Positions 1-8,335 are shown, counted from the first letter of the stretch. The stretch is DNA of 41,540 bases from DATCDE01 sp038252405 (GCA_038252405.1 JBBSAJ010000021.1:1-41540), one strand, 5' to 3'. Numbers and translations are program-made. The notes: generated by a model not told the origin, from the letters alone.

Positions 1-139
1 AACGGGCCTTCGGCCGACTCAAGCAGTGGCGCGGGGTCGCCACCAGGTACGACAAACACGCCGTCAACTACCGCGGCGGCATCGTCCTCGCCGCGATCGT
101 CATGTTCTGGCTCAAATGACAGTCCATCAGACAGGCCCT
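1..139 (+). mobile_element. 3' end of an IS5-family insertion sequence
   Basis: The window opens inside an insertion sequence. The end of its transposase is read at 3-119, and 12-20 bases later comes AGACAGGCCCT, whose reverse complement AGGGCCTGTCT looks like the GGGCCTGTCTGA-type terminal repeat I associate with the IS427 group of the IS5 family. CTAG directly after it (138-141) could be the short target duplication. The left end lies outside the window, so neither the pairing of ends nor the duplication can be confirmed. The element ends about 13 bp before the start of the next gene. Confidence 0.7.
3..119 (+). CDS. IS5-family transposase, C-terminal 38 residues (partial)
   Basis: Only the last 38 codons and the TGA are present; the gene enters from the left edge. 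The tail reads FGRLKQWRGVATRYDKHAVN and ends in a hydrophobic stretch, MFWLK. The block FxRxKQWRGxATRYDKxAxxY followed by a hydrophobic tail is the typical C-terminus of IS5-family DDE transposases, just after the catalytic glutamate. Whether the full gene is intact cannot be seen from here. Confidence 0.8.
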   Translation, partial: RAFGRLKQWRGVATRYDKHAVNYRGGIVLAAIVMFWLK

Positions 140-151
140 AGGCTCGGTCGG

Positions 152-2551
152 ATGGGCAGCCAGCCGCGCAGCTTCGCGGAGGCGCTGCGGGCCTCGTCGG
201 ACGACGACCTCGCCGCGCTGGTGACCGCGCGCCCGGACCTGCTCAACCCGGTGCCCGCCGACCTGGCCCAGCTGGCTGCGCGGGCGTCGTCCGGCCCGTC
301 GGTGGCCAGGGCGCTGGACCACCTGGACAGGTTCCACCTGCAGGTCCTCGAGTCGCTGTGCCTGGACGCCGCGCCGGCGGGGGCCACCCGGCTGGTCGCC
401 CGGCTGCCCGGCGCGGACGTCGAGCAGGTCGACGCGGCGCTGCGGACCCTGGCCCGCTGGGGCCTGGTCTGGGCGGACGGCACGCCGGACGGCGCCGTCC
501 ATCCGCTGACCGCCGTCCGCGACGCCCTCGGCGCCGGCGCAGGCGGGCTCGGACCGCCGCTGGACGTGCTGCTCACCGCGCAGCCGGGCACCCGGCTGCA
601 GACCCTGGCCGAGGACCTCGGCCGACCCACGGGCACCCCCCTGGCGGAGACCTTGGCCGGGCTCCACGCGCACCTGCGCGACCCGGCCACCCTCGACGCC
701 GTGCTCGCCGACGCACCGGCGGCCGCGGCCGAGGTCCTCGAGCACCTGCTGTGGGGCACCGCGTACGGCTCGGTGCCCAACGCCGACCGGCCGGTGCGGG
801 TGGCCTCGGCGGCGTCCCCCGTCGAGTGGCTGCTGGCCCGCGGCCTGCTGCTGCCCACCGACCGCGGCACGGTCGCGCTGCCCCGCGAGGTCGCGCTGCA
901 CCTGCGCGGCGGGCGCGCGTTCGACCAAGCGGAGACGGCCGCGCCGCAGCCCCCCACGGCCGCGGCCCACGACCTGGCTCAGGTGGACCGCACGGCGGGC
1001 GCCCAGGCGTTCGGTTTCGTCCGCGCCGTCGAGAGCCTGCTCGACGCCTGGGGGGTGGACCCGCCCCCGGTGCTGCGCGCCGGCGGGCTCGGCGTCCGCG
1101 AGCTGCGCCGGGCGGCCGCCGTGCTGGACGGCGACGAGCCGCTCACCGCCCTGGTGGTCGAGACCGCCTACGCCACCGGGCTGCTCGGCCCCAGCTCGGA
1201 CGCCGACCCGGTGTGGCTGCCCACCCCCGCCTACGACCTGTGGCGGGCCGACGAGACCACCGGGCGCTGGGTGGCGCTGGCCTCGGCCTGGCGGGACACC
1301 ACCCGGGTGCCGGCCCTGGTCGGCACCCGGGACACCAAGGACAAGGCGCTGGCCGCGCTCGGCCCGGACCTGGACCGGGCGCTGGCGCCCGAGGTGCGGC
1401 GCGGGCTGCTCGACGTGCTGGCGGCCGCGGCCCCGGGGACACCGGTCGGCGCGGCCGACGTCGACGCGGCGCTGGCCTGGCGCCGTCCCCGCCGTCCGGC
1501 CCGGCTGCGCGCCGAGCTGGTGGCCGGGTTCCTGCGCGAGGCCGAGCAGCTCGGCGCGACGGGGCGGGGGGCGCTGTCCGGACCCGGCCGGGCGCTGCTG
1601 GCCGACGACCCGGCCGCCGCCCGGGCCGCGCTGGAACCGCTGCTGCCGCAGCCGCTGGACCACGTGCTGCTGCAGGCCGACCTCACGGCGGTGGCCCCGG
1701 GCCCCCTGGTCAGCGACCTGGCGCAGGCGCTGGCCCTGATGGCCGACGTGGAGAGCACCGGCGGGGCCACCGTGTACCGGTTCTCCGAGTCCTCGGTGCG
1801 CCGGGCCCTGGACGCCGGGCGCGCCGCCGCCGACCTGCACGCCGTCCTGGCGACCCACTCGCGCACCCCGGTGCCGCAGCCGCTGGCCTACCTCGTCGAC
1901 GACGTCGCCCGCCGGCACGGGCGGATCCGAGTCGGTGTCGCGTCGGCCTACGTGCGCTGCGACGACGACGCCGTGCTCGCCGAGCTGCTCGCCCAGCGCA
2001 AGGCCGCCGAGCTGCGGCTGCGCCGGCTGGCGCCCACCGTACTGGTGGCACAGGCGCCGGTGGAGGCCGTCCTCGAGGTGCTGCGCGGCCTGGGTTTCGC
2101 CCCGGCCGCGGAGAGCGCGGACGGCGCCGTGCTGACCCGCCGTCCGGACGCCCGCCGCACGGCCACCCGCCCCCGGCCGCCCCGGCTGGCCGCCGAGCAC
2201 CCGGCTCCCGGCGAGCGGCTGGTCACGGCCGCCGTGCGGGCGCTGCGCGCCGGGGAGCGGGCCACGTCCGCGTCCCGGGGCCCCGTGGTGGGCGGGGTCG
2301 CCGGCGGGGGCAGCCCGCCGCGCAGCGCCGCCGCAGACACCCTGGCGCTGCTGCGGGCCGCCCTCGAGGAGGGCCGCCCGGTCTGGATCGGCTACGTCGA
2401 CACCCACGGCGGGGTCACCGAGCGGGTGGTGGACCCGGTGCGCATCGCCGGCGGGTACCTCACCGCCTACGACCACCGCTCGGCCGAGGTCCACACCTTC
2501 GCCGTCCACCGGATCACCGGGGCGGCCGCGCTCGAGGACGAGCCGGCCTGA
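152..2551 (+). CDS. Helicase-associated (XPB/Ssl2-like) domain protein with C-terminal WYL-like region
   Basis: A protein of 799 residues. The N-terminal part (about 1-120, helical, with SFAEALRASSDDDLAALVTARPD shortened here to its key acidic/leucine pattern) and the central region resemble the large actinobacterial helicase-associated proteins encoded beside XPB helicase, such as Mycobacterium tuberculosis Rv0862c next to Rv0861c. The last 70 residues (LEEGRPVWIGYVDTHG, VVDPVRIAGGYLTAYD, FAVHRITG) have the strand pattern of a WYL-like ligand-binding module. No Walker motifs are visible, so it is probably a partner or regulator rather than a helicase. The open frame continues upstream to position 26, but that part lies in the insertion sequence; the ATG at 152 gives the usual family N-terminus. 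No good ribosome-binding site precedes it, so the insertion may have removed the native promoter. The XPB gene follows 75 bp downstream on the same strand. Confidence 0.85.
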   Translation: MGSQPRSFAEALRASSDDDLAALVTARPDLLNPVPADLAQLAARASSGPSVARALDHLDRFHLQVLESLCLDAAPAGATRLVARLPGADVEQVDAALRTLARWGLVWADGTPDGAVHPLTAVRDALGAGAGGLGPPLDVLLTAQPGTRLQTLAEDLGRPTGTPLAETLAGLHAHLRDPATLDAVLADAPAAAAEVLEHLLWGTAYGSVPNADRPVRVASAASPVEWLLARGLLLPTDRGTVALPREVALHLRGGRAFDQAETAAPQPPTAAAHDLAQVDRTAGAQAFGFVRAVESLLDAWGVDPPPVLRAGGLGVRELRRAAAVLDGDEPLTALVVETAYATGLLGPSSDADPVWLPTPAYDLWRADETTGRWVALASAWRDTTRVPALVGTRDTKDKALAALGPDLDRALAPEVRRGLLDVLAAAAPGTPVGAADVDAALAWRRPRRPARLRAELVAGFLREAEQLGATGRGALSGPGRALLADDPAAARAALEPLLPQPLDHVLLQADLTAVAPGPLVSDLAQALALMADVESTGGATVYRFSESSVRRALDAGRAAADLHAVLATHSRTPVPQPLAYLVDDVARRHGRIRVGVASAYVRCDDDAVLAELLAQRKAAELRLRRLAPTVLVAQAPVEAVLEVLRGLGFAPAAESADGAVLTRRPDARRTATRPRPPRLAAEHPAPGERLVTAAVRALRAGERATSASRGPVVGGVAGGGSPPRSAAADTLALLRAALEEGRPVWIGYVDTHGGVTERVVDPVRIAGGYLTAYDHRSAEVHTFAVHRITGAAALEDEPA

Positions 2552-2588
2552 GCGACGCCGGTCCTGAGCGACGCCGGTCCTGAGCGAC
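2549..2588 (+). repeat. 16-bp tandem repeat carrying duplicated stop codons
   Basis: TGAGCGACGCCGGTCC is repeated exactly at 2549-2564 and 2565-2580, then partly (TGAGCGAC) at 2581-2588. The first TGA is the stop codon of the helicase-associated gene. It looks like a small replication-slippage repeat and does not form an obvious hairpin. Confidence 0.9.
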
Positions 2589-2626
2589 ACTGGTATGTCC
2601 GCCCGACCCCGACCGAGAGGCTCCGC

Positions 2627-4261
2627 GTGACCGACGGTCCGCTCATCGTCCAGTCCGACAAGACGCTGCTGCTCGAGGTCGACCACGAGCTGGCCGCCGA
2701 GTGCCGGCTGGCCATCGCGCCGTTCGCCGAGCTGGAGCGCGCCCCGGAGCACGTGCACACCTACCGGCTGACCCCGCTCGGGCTGTGGAACGCCCGGGCC
2801 GCCGGGCACGACGCCGAGCAGGTCGTCGACACGCTGCTGAAGTACAGCCGCTACGCCGTCCCGCACGCGCTGCTCGTCGACGTGGCCGACACGATGGACC
2901 GGTACGGGCGGCTGAAGCTGCTGCACCACCCGGCGCACGGCCTGGTGCTGGAGTCGACCGACCGCGCGGTGCTGGAGGAGGTGCTGCGCTCGAAGAAGGT
3001 CGAGCCGCTCGTCGGCCTCCGGGTGGACCCGGACACCGTCGCCGTCCACCCCAGCGAGCGCGGCCACCTCAAGCAGGTGCTGCTCAAGCTCGGCTGGCCG
3101 GCCGAGGACCTCGCCGGCTACGTCGACGGCGAGGCGCACGCCATCGACCTGGTCGAGGACGGCTGGACGCTGCGCACCTACCAGCGGGAGGCGGCGGACA
3201 ACTTCTGGGCCGGCGGGTCGGGCGTCGTCGTGCTGCCGTGCGGGGCCGGCAAGACGATCGTGGGGGCCGCGGCGATGGCCCGGGCGAAGGCCACCACGCT
3301 GATCCTCGTCACCAACACGGTCTCGGCCCGGCAGTGGAAGTCCGAGCTGCTCAAGCGGACCACCCTGACCGAGCCGGAGATCGGTGAGTACTCGGGTGCC
3401 CGCAAGGAGATCCGGCCGGTGACCATCGCCACCTACCAGGTGATGACGACCCGCCGGAAGGGCGTCTACGCGCACCTCGAGCTGTTCGACGAGCGGGACT
3501 GGGGGCTGATCCTCTACGACGAGGTGCACCTGCTGCCGGCCCCGATCTTCCGGTTCACCGCGGACATCCAGTCCCGGCGCCGGCTCGGCCTGACCGCGAC
3601 GCTGGTCCGCGAGGACGGCCGCGAGGGCGACGTGTTCTCGCTCATCGGGCCGAAGCGGTACGACGCCCCGTGGAAGGACATCGAGGCGCAGGGCTACATC
3701 GCGCCGGCCGACTGCGTCGAGGTGCGGGTGACGCTGTCCGACCACGAGCGGCTGGTCTACGCCACCGCCGAGCCGGAGGAGCGGTACCGGCTGTGCTCGA
3801 CGGCGACGTCCAAGACCCGCATCGTGGAGCAGCTGGTCCAGCAGCACCAGGGCGAGCCGACGCTGGTGATCGGGCAGTACATCGACCAGCTCGACGACCT
3901 GGGCGAGCGGCTCGGGGTGCCCGTGGTCAAGGGCGACACCACGGTGCGCGAGCGGGAGCGGCTGTTCCAGGCGTTCCGCACCGGTGAGGTGAGCACGCTG
4001 GTCGTGTCGAAGGTGGCGAACTTCTCCATCGACCTGCCGGAGGCGTCGGTGGCCATCCAGGTGTCGGGGACCTTCGGCTCGCGGCAGGAGGAGGCGCAGC
4101 GGCTCGGCCGGATCCTGCGGCCCAAGGGCGACGGCCGGGCCGCGCGGTTCTACGCGGTGGTGGCCAGGGACACCGTGGACGCCGACTTCGCCGCGCACCG
4201 GCAGCGGTTCCTGGCCGAGCAGGGCTATGCCTACCGGATCGTCGACTCCCACGACCTGTGA
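2627..4261 (+). CDS. DNA repair helicase, XPB/ERCC3 family (SF2)
   Basis: A 544-residue ATP-dependent 3'-5' DNA helicase of the bacterial XPB group. An N-terminal damage-recognition-like domain (about 1-175) is followed by the two RecA-like folds. Visible motifs are Walker A LPCGAGKT (residues 203-210), the DEVH box (298-301), the RED motif typical of XPB (LVRED, 328-330), motif III-like GLTATL, and motif VI QEEAQRLGRILRPKG. The length matches bacterial XPB proteins (about 540-550). GTG is the start, with GAGAGG 8 bases upstream. It lies just after the helicase-associated gene, the same pairing as in mycobacteria, and ends inside a strong hairpin that it shares with the convergent downstream gene. 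A role in DNA unwinding during repair or transcription-linked processes is expected from the family. Confidence 0.95.
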   Translation: MTDGPLIVQSDKTLLLEVDHELAAECRLAIAPFAELERAPEHVHTYRLTPLGLWNARAAGHDAEQVVDTLLKYSRYAVPHALLVDVADTMDRYGRLKLLHHPAHGLVLESTDRAVLEEVLRSKKVEPLVGLRVDPDTVAVHPSERGHLKQVLLKLGWPAEDLAGYVDGEAHAIDLVEDGWTLRTYQREAADNFWAGGSGVVVLPCGAGKTIVGAAAMARAKATTLILVTNTVSARQWKSELLKRTTLTEPEIGEYSGARKEIRPVTIATYQVMTTRRKGVYAHLELFDERDWGLILYDEVHLLPAPIFRFTADIQSRRRLGLTATLVREDGREGDVFSLIGPKRYDAPWKDIEAQGYIAPADCVEVRVTLSDHERLVYATAEPEERYRLCSTATSKTRIVEQLVQQHQGEPTLVIGQYIDQLDDLGERLGVPVVKGDTTVRERERLFQAFRTGEVSTLVVSKVANFSIDLPEASVAIQVSGTFGSRQEEAQRLGRILRPKGDGRAARFYAVVARDTVDADFAAHRQRFLAEQGYAYRIVDSHDL

Positions 4262-4308
4262 CGTGTCAGGGTGAGGACGACGTCTACGCCGTCCTCACCC
4301 TGACACGT
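4261..4308. terminator. Bidirectional hairpin terminator, copy 1
   Basis: Perfect 19-bp inverted repeat (4261-4279 with 4290-4308) and a 10-nt loop, between convergent genes. The arm core TGTCAGGGTGAGGACG is identical to that of the hairpin at 8292-8335. There is no U-tract on either side, but the position and stability fit a two-way terminator. Confidence 0.8.
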
Positions 4309-4318
4309 GCGGCTGGGC

Positions 4319-6289
4319 CTACCCGGCCAGCTTGGTCACCCGCGTCGACCAGTTCGCCAGCGACGTCCGGGTCCCGCCGCAGCTGCCGAAGTCGGTCAGG
4401 CTCGACGGGTAGGGGTAGTACTGCTCATACGTGCAGGAGGCCGCGACGTACTCCGAGGCCACCCACAGGTCCCTGCCGTCGGTGACGGCGGCACCGTAGT
4501 CACCCCAGCGGGTCCGCGGCGGGTCGCCCACGAACGCCTTGTACGAGGTGAACCCGTCGGACGGCGCGGCGCCGGCCGCCGCGATGTGCAGCGGGCCGAC
4601 CCGGCCATCCGCGTTGATCGTCGCGTACCCGGCGCTCGGGTAGTACGACGACCCGACGGCGGTGAAGGCGATCACGCCGCGGCCGTTGCGTCCCATGGCG
4701 ATGGCCGGGTAGGTGAGGTTGTTGCCGGCCAGCGCGATGTACCCCTGGTGCTCCACCCGGCCGTTGACCTTGCCGGTCGGGTTGACGTTCGGGTCCACCG
4801 CGAACCAGGCGATCCCCGCCTGGACCTGGCCGTTGACCCGCACGGCGGTGCCGGCGGCGCCCCACAAGGTGCCGTCGACGTACCAGGTCTGCTGCATCCG
4901 CGAGTCCCCGGAGTCCAGCTGTGACTGGACCTCGTCGTGCGCCGGCTCAGCTGTGGGGACGAAGAAGTTCTGCCAGCAGCCCACACCGGAGGGGGTCGCG
5001 GTGGTCGTGTCGTTGAGGCAGTCCCGCAGCGGCGTCGGGCCGGCCTTCTGCGCGGCCGTCGGCGGGACGACGTACGGCTGGCTGTTGACCGCCGTGCTGG
5101 AGATCCTCAGCGCCGGCGACGCCGAGTCCAACGAGCGGGTGTTGGTCAGCGCCCACAGCCCGATCTTCCGGGCGGTGCCCGTGGGGTTGCCGGTCTCGCT
5201 GCCGTCCCCGGCGACCGAGCTGAGGAAGTACTCGGTGCCGCCGGCCGCCCGCGCGAAACTGCCGGCTGGGGACTGGGCGGGCCACACGGTCCACCCCGGC
5301 GTCCCCGCGAGTGAGAGGTTCTCCACCAGCGTCACCGGGAGGCTGCTCGGGTGCGCGGCGAGCTGGCGCTTGGACATCGCGAAGATCTGCGCGGCGTGGT
5401 AGCTCGGGCCGAACAGGTCGTACTCGTTCGTGGTGATGTAGACACCGTTGCCGTCCGAGCCGATGTGCGGGTAGTCCTGGAAGCACGGGCCGGGGGTGCT
5501 GCCGTCGAGCGTGCAGCCGTGGTCCGGGGTGCCGTCCGTGCCGTCGTTCTGCGCCGGGACGTGGTAGATCGTCCAGGTGGCCGTCGGGTCAGCGGTGTTC
5601 GAGACGGCGACGTCGATGGTGTTCTTGCCGGTGTAGTCGCCGACGCTGTCGACGTGCAGGGTGGTGATGGCCACGACGAAGCGCCGGGCGTCCGGGTCGT
5701 AGAGGCAGACCGGGTCGATCACGTTGGGCCCGACGACGAAACTCGTCCGGTCGTACGCGGCCGGGTAGCCGAAGAACGTGTTGAGGTCCTGGACGCCGGT
5801 CAGCGGGCTCCCGTCCGTCGAGCTGAAGACCCGCAGCGCGCTGTTGACCGACTCGACGGTGTACCCGTTGCCGACGCACAGTGCCTGGTCCGGTGGCTCG
5901 GTGGAGAACTGGTTGCTGTGGTTGGCCAGCCGCTGGTCCCGATGGTTGAGCCCCTCGAAGCTGAACGCCACCTCGGGGTTGCTTCCGGCCACCCGGCTCG
6001 AGGCAACCCAGGGCACCGGCAACGCCTTGGGCGGGAAGATCCCGCCACCGGTGGACGGTGGCCGAGAGCGGTTGACGGTCACCGCCGCCTTGGCGTCGTC
6101 GGGGCCACGGCGGATCTCCGGCTGAGCCAGCACATCCGGGCCGGCCGCTGTGGACCGGATCGACGTCGTGCCCGCGGCCGGGACCAGTCGGGTTCCGGTG
6201 GTGGTGGCCGCGTTCCCGGCTGAGCCCGGGAGCACGACCAGGGAGCCCATGATCAGGGCACCGCTGGCGAGCGCAGCGATTCGCTTCAT
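4319..6289 (-). CDS. Secreted protein of unknown function (signal peptide)
   Basis: A 656-residue exported protein that I do not recognise. The start MKRIAALASG is preceded by AAGGA at good spacing and begins a clear signal peptide (basic start, hydrophobic core to about residue 20, likely cleavage near AGNAA at 24-28); the longer open frame upstream is not needed. No transmembrane anchor or LPXTG-like sorting signal follows, so release or loose wall association is expected. The mature part is rich in G, N, T, S and aromatic residues, contains a few Cys that could pair (CVGNG, DPVCLYDP, CTLDG, CFQDY, CLND, GCWQNF, SCTYEQ, FGSCGG), and has strand-like repeated phrases (IAWFAVDP, GVIAFTAV, GDYGAAVTDGRDLWVASE) suggesting a beta-propeller-like fold. 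It is convergent with the XPB gene. No catalytic motif could be assigned. Confidence 0.85.
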   Translation of the reverse strand: MKRIAALASGALIMGSLVVLPGSAGNAATTTGTRLVPAAGTTSIRSTAAGPDVLAQPEIRRGPDDAKAAVTVNRSRPPSTGGGIFPPKALPVPWVASSRVAGSNPEVAFSFEGLNHRDQRLANHSNQFSTEPPDQALCVGNGYTVESVNSALRVFSSTDGSPLTGVQDLNTFFGYPAAYDRTSFVVGPNVIDPVCLYDPDARRFVVAITTLHVDSVGDYTGKNTIDVAVSNTADPTATWTIYHVPAQNDGTDGTPDHGCTLDGSTPGPCFQDYPHIGSDGNGVYITTNEYDLFGPSYHAAQIFAMSKRQLAAHPSSLPVTLVENLSLAGTPGWTVWPAQSPAGSFARAAGGTEYFLSSVAGDGSETGNPTGTARKIGLWALTNTRSLDSASPALRISSTAVNSQPYVVPPTAAQKAGPTPLRDCLNDTTTATPSGVGCWQNFFVPTAEPAHDEVQSQLDSGDSRMQQTWYVDGTLWGAAGTAVRVNGQVQAGIAWFAVDPNVNPTGKVNGRVEHQGYIALAGNNLTYPAIAMGRNGRGVIAFTAVGSSYYPSAGYATINADGRVGPLHIAAAGAAPSDGFTSYKAFVGDPPRTRWGDYGAAVTDGRDLWVASEYVAASCTYEQYYPYPSSLTDFGSCGGTRTSLANWSTRVTKLAG

Positions 6290-6404
6290 GCAAGATCCTT
6301 CCCCGCACATCGAAGTGATCAAGCCCAAGGCACGTCCGCATTGAATCGTGGTGATCTTGTCCTGGCACTACGTGGGGCGTGGGGTGGGACCGGCAGTGCT
6401 GCGT

Positions 6405-6410
6405 AGGTTG
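6405..6410 (+). promoter_or_regulatory. -10 box TAGGTT for a leaderless start
   Basis: TAGGTT ends 5 bases before the GTG start of the HD-domain gene, and no ribosome-binding site is present. This fits the TANNNT-N6/7-start layout of leaderless actinobacterial transcripts. Confidence 0.5.
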
Positions 6411-6415
6411 GGCGG

Positions 6416-7048
6416 GTGCGCACCGTCGACCTGCCCGCGGCCTGGCTGGCGACCTGTCGGGCGCTGGGCGCCAGGGACGACGTCGCCGGGGCCGGCGCCC
6501 GGCTGGTCGCCGCCTACGCCGGCCCGGCCCGGCGGTACCACTCGCTGGACCACCTGGCCGACGTGCTCACCCGGGTGGACGAGCTGGCCGACGTGGCCGT
6601 CGACCTGGACGTGGTGCGGCTCGGGGCGTGGTTCCACGACGCCGTCTACGAGCCGACGGCCACCAACAACGAGGAGCGCAGCGCCGAGCTGGCCGCCGGG
6701 GTGCTGCGGCGGCTGCGGGTGGCGCCCACGGTGGTGGGCGAGGTGGCCCGGCTGGTGGCTCTGACCGCCACCCACGACCCCGGCCCCGACGACCGGGACG
6801 GCGCGGTGCTGTGCGACGCCGACCTCGGGGTGCTGGCCCTCGGTCCGGTCGGGTACGCGGCGTACGTCGCCGCCGTCCGGTCCGAGTACGGGCACCTGCC
6901 GGACGACGAGTGGCGGGCCGGGCGGGCCGCCGTCCTGCGGGGGCTGCTCGACCGGCCGCACCTGTTCGCGACCGCCCCGGGTCGCGAGCGGTGGGAGGCG
7001 GCCGCGCGGGCCAACGTCTCGGCGGAGCTGGCAGCGCTGGCGGGCTGA
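6416..7048 (+). CDS. HD-domain metal-dependent phosphohydrolase family protein
   Basis: A 210-residue protein of the predicted metal-dependent HD superfamily (COG4339 type). Metal-site signatures are RYHSLDHL (40-47), WFHDAVY (72-78, the HD pair H74-D75) and CDADLGVL (133-140). N84-N85-E86-E87-R88-S89 after the HD pair is also usual in this group. The physiological substrate is unknown; nucleotide hydrolysis is possible by family. The GTG start has no Shine-Dalgarno sequence but a TAGGTT -10 box just upstream. The next gene is convergent, ending 5 bases after this one. Confidence 0.85.
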   Translation: MRTVDLPAAWLATCRALGARDDVAGAGARLVAAYAGPARRYHSLDHLADVLTRVDELADVAVDLDVVRLGAWFHDAVYEPTATNNEERSAELAAGVLRRLRVAPTVVGEVARLVALTATHDPGPDDRDGAVLCDADLGVLALGPVGYAAYVAAVRSEYGHLPDDEWRAGRAAVLRGLLDRPHLFATAPGRERWEAAARANVSAELAALAG

Positions 7049-7053
7049 CGGCG

Positions 7054-7326
7054 CTAGCGCGGGTGCTTGCGACGACGCAGGCCCGCAGCGGTGAGCCGGG
7101 CGACCAGCTCGCGGCTGGACACCTCGAGGGCGCCGGCGGCCACCACGTCGGGGCGTCGCTCGGCCGGCACGTCGTAGTGGTCCCGCTCGAAGGCACGCGG
7201 CGGCAGGCCCATCCGGGTGGCGAACGCGTGCAGCTCCTCCAGCGAGGTGTCGCTCACCAGGTGGCACCACATCCGGCCATGCCCCGGCCACCCGGCGCGG
7301 TCCACGAGCACAGCCACACCCGGCAT
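7054..7326 (-). CDS. DUF4031 family protein
   Basis: A 90-residue protein with the features of the DUF4031 family: VLVDRAGW at the start, the block MWCHLVSDTSLEELHAFA, FERDHYDVP, and a C-terminal VSSRELVARLTAAGLRRRK. The function of the family is not known. The open frame runs far upstream antisense to the hydrolase gene, but homologous proteins start here, so the ATG at 7326 is chosen (a GTG three codons in is an alternative). Its 5' end overlaps neighbours of an inverted repeat shared with the divergent hydrolase gene. Confidence 0.8.
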   Translation of the reverse strand: MPGVAVLVDRAGWPGHGRMWCHLVSDTSLEELHAFATRMGLPPRAFERDHYDVPAERRPDVVAAGALEVSSRELVARLTAAGLRRRKHPR

Positions 7327-7327
7327 C

Positions 7328-7371
7328 GTTGCAGGCGCCAGGGCTGCCCCCGCGACCGTGGTGCCTGCAAC
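7328..7371. promoter_or_regulatory. Inverted repeat in a divergent promoter region
   Basis: GTTGCAGGCGCCA at 7328-7340 pairs with TGGTGCCTGCAAC at 7359-7371 (12 of 13 pairs plus one G-U), separated by 18 bases. It sits directly upstream of the DUF4031 start and about 30 bp before the hydrolase start, so it could be an operator for a dimeric regulator or a hairpin in a leader. Confidence 0.45.
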
Positions 7372-7389
7372 GGCGGCCGGGTGGCACCC

Positions 7390-7395
7390 TAGGCT
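7390..7395 (+). promoter_or_regulatory. -10 box TAGGCT for a leaderless start
   Basis: TAGGCT is followed by 7 bases and then the hydrolase ATG at 7403, without a ribosome-binding site: the arrangement of a leaderless transcript. Confidence 0.55.
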
Positions 7396-7402
7396 GCCGA
7401 CC

Positions 7403-8275
7403 ATGGACGAGACCAGCCTCCCGGTGAACACCCCCGACGGGCGGCTGATCACGGCCGCCGCCTTCGGTCCCCACGACGGCCACCCGGTGATCTCCCACCA
7501 CGGCACCCCCGGGTCACGGCTGCTCACGCCGCCCGATGCCGGCCTGCTGGACCGGCTGGGCGTGCGGCTGATCGGCTTCGACCGGGCCGGGTACGGCGGC
7601 AGCCGGCCGCGGCCGGGTCGCCGGGTCGCCGACGCCGCGGCCGACGCCGCCGCGGTGGCCGACGCGTTCGGGGTGCACCGGTTCGCGGTGGTCGGCTGGT
7701 CCGGCGGCGGACCGCACGCGCTGGCCACCGCGGCGCTGCTGCCCGAACGGGTCACCCGGTGCGCGCTGCTCGCCTCGGTCGGTCCGCTCGACGGCCCGGG
7801 GCTGGACTTCTTCGCCGGCATGTCACAGGAGAACCTCGAGGAGTTCGACGCCGCCCTGTCCGGCCGGGCCGCGCTGGAGGCGCTGCTGGACCCGGTCGCC
7901 GCGGCCGTGACCGACGACGTCGGCGCGTTCCTCGCCGCGTTCGCGGCCGGCCTGCCGCCGGTGGACGCCGACCTGGTCCGCCGGCCCGACTTCGAGCAGC
8001 TGCTCGCGGAGCTGTTCGGCGAGGCGCTGCGCCCCGGCATCGACGGCTGGGTGGACGACGACCTCGCGTTCACCCGGCCGTGGGGCTTCGACCCGGCCAC
8101 CGTGACCGTCCCGGTCGGGGTGTGGCACGGCACCGACGACGTGCTGGTGCCGGTCGGCCACGCGGGCTGGCTGACCTCGGTGATCCCCGGTGCGGAGGGC
8201 CACGTCACCGTCGGGATGGGACACCTGGGCGTGCTCAACCAGCTCGACGAGGTCTACAGCTGGCTGCTGGGCTGA
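7403..8275 (+). CDS. Alpha/beta hydrolase
   Basis: A 290-residue soluble alpha/beta-hydrolase-fold protein. The oxyanion-hole segment is SHHGTPGSR (31-39), the nucleophile elbow is VGWSGGG (serine about 100), the acid is in HGTDDVLVP (D245 or D246), and the general base is H274 in GMGHLGVL, so the triad is complete. The substrate cannot be told; the family holds esterases, lipases and haloperoxidase-like enzymes. The open frame extends upstream to 7217, but the ATG at 7403 gives the normal N-terminus and has a leaderless -10 box. It ends before a strong hairpin shared with convergent groEL. Confidence 0.9.
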   Translation: MDETSLPVNTPDGRLITAAAFGPHDGHPVISHHGTPGSRLLTPPDAGLLDRLGVRLIGFDRAGYGGSRPRPGRRVADAAADAAAVADAFGVHRFAVVGWSGGGPHALATAALLPERVTRCALLASVGPLDGPGLDFFAGMSQENLEEFDAALSGRAALEALLDPVAAAVTDDVGAFLAAFAAGLPPVDADLVRRPDFEQLLAELFGEALRPGIDGWVDDDLAFTRPWGFDPATVTVPVGVWHGTDDVLVPVGHAGWLTSVIPGAEGHVTVGMGHLGVLNQLDEVYSWLLG

Positions 8276-8291
8276 GCCTGGCCTTGAAAAG

Positions 8292-8335
8292 CTGTCAGGG
8301 TGAGGACGGCGGATACGCCGTCCTCACCCTGACAG
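8292..8335. terminator. Bidirectional hairpin terminator, copy 2
   Basis: Perfect 20-bp inverted repeat (8292-8311 with 8316-8335) closed by the tetraloop GATA, between the convergent hydrolase and groEL genes. AAAA precedes it, giving a short U-run for the groEL transcript. Its core TGTCAGGGTGAGGACG is shared with the hairpin at 4261-4308. Confidence 0.85.

Noticed and set aside
68..4252. Very long minus-strand open frame (1394 codons) opposite the helicase genes
   Set aside because: It is antisense to two well-supported genes, has the low-complexity R/G/H/P/V-rich composition of a shadow frame in very GC-rich DNA, and contains no recognisable domain.
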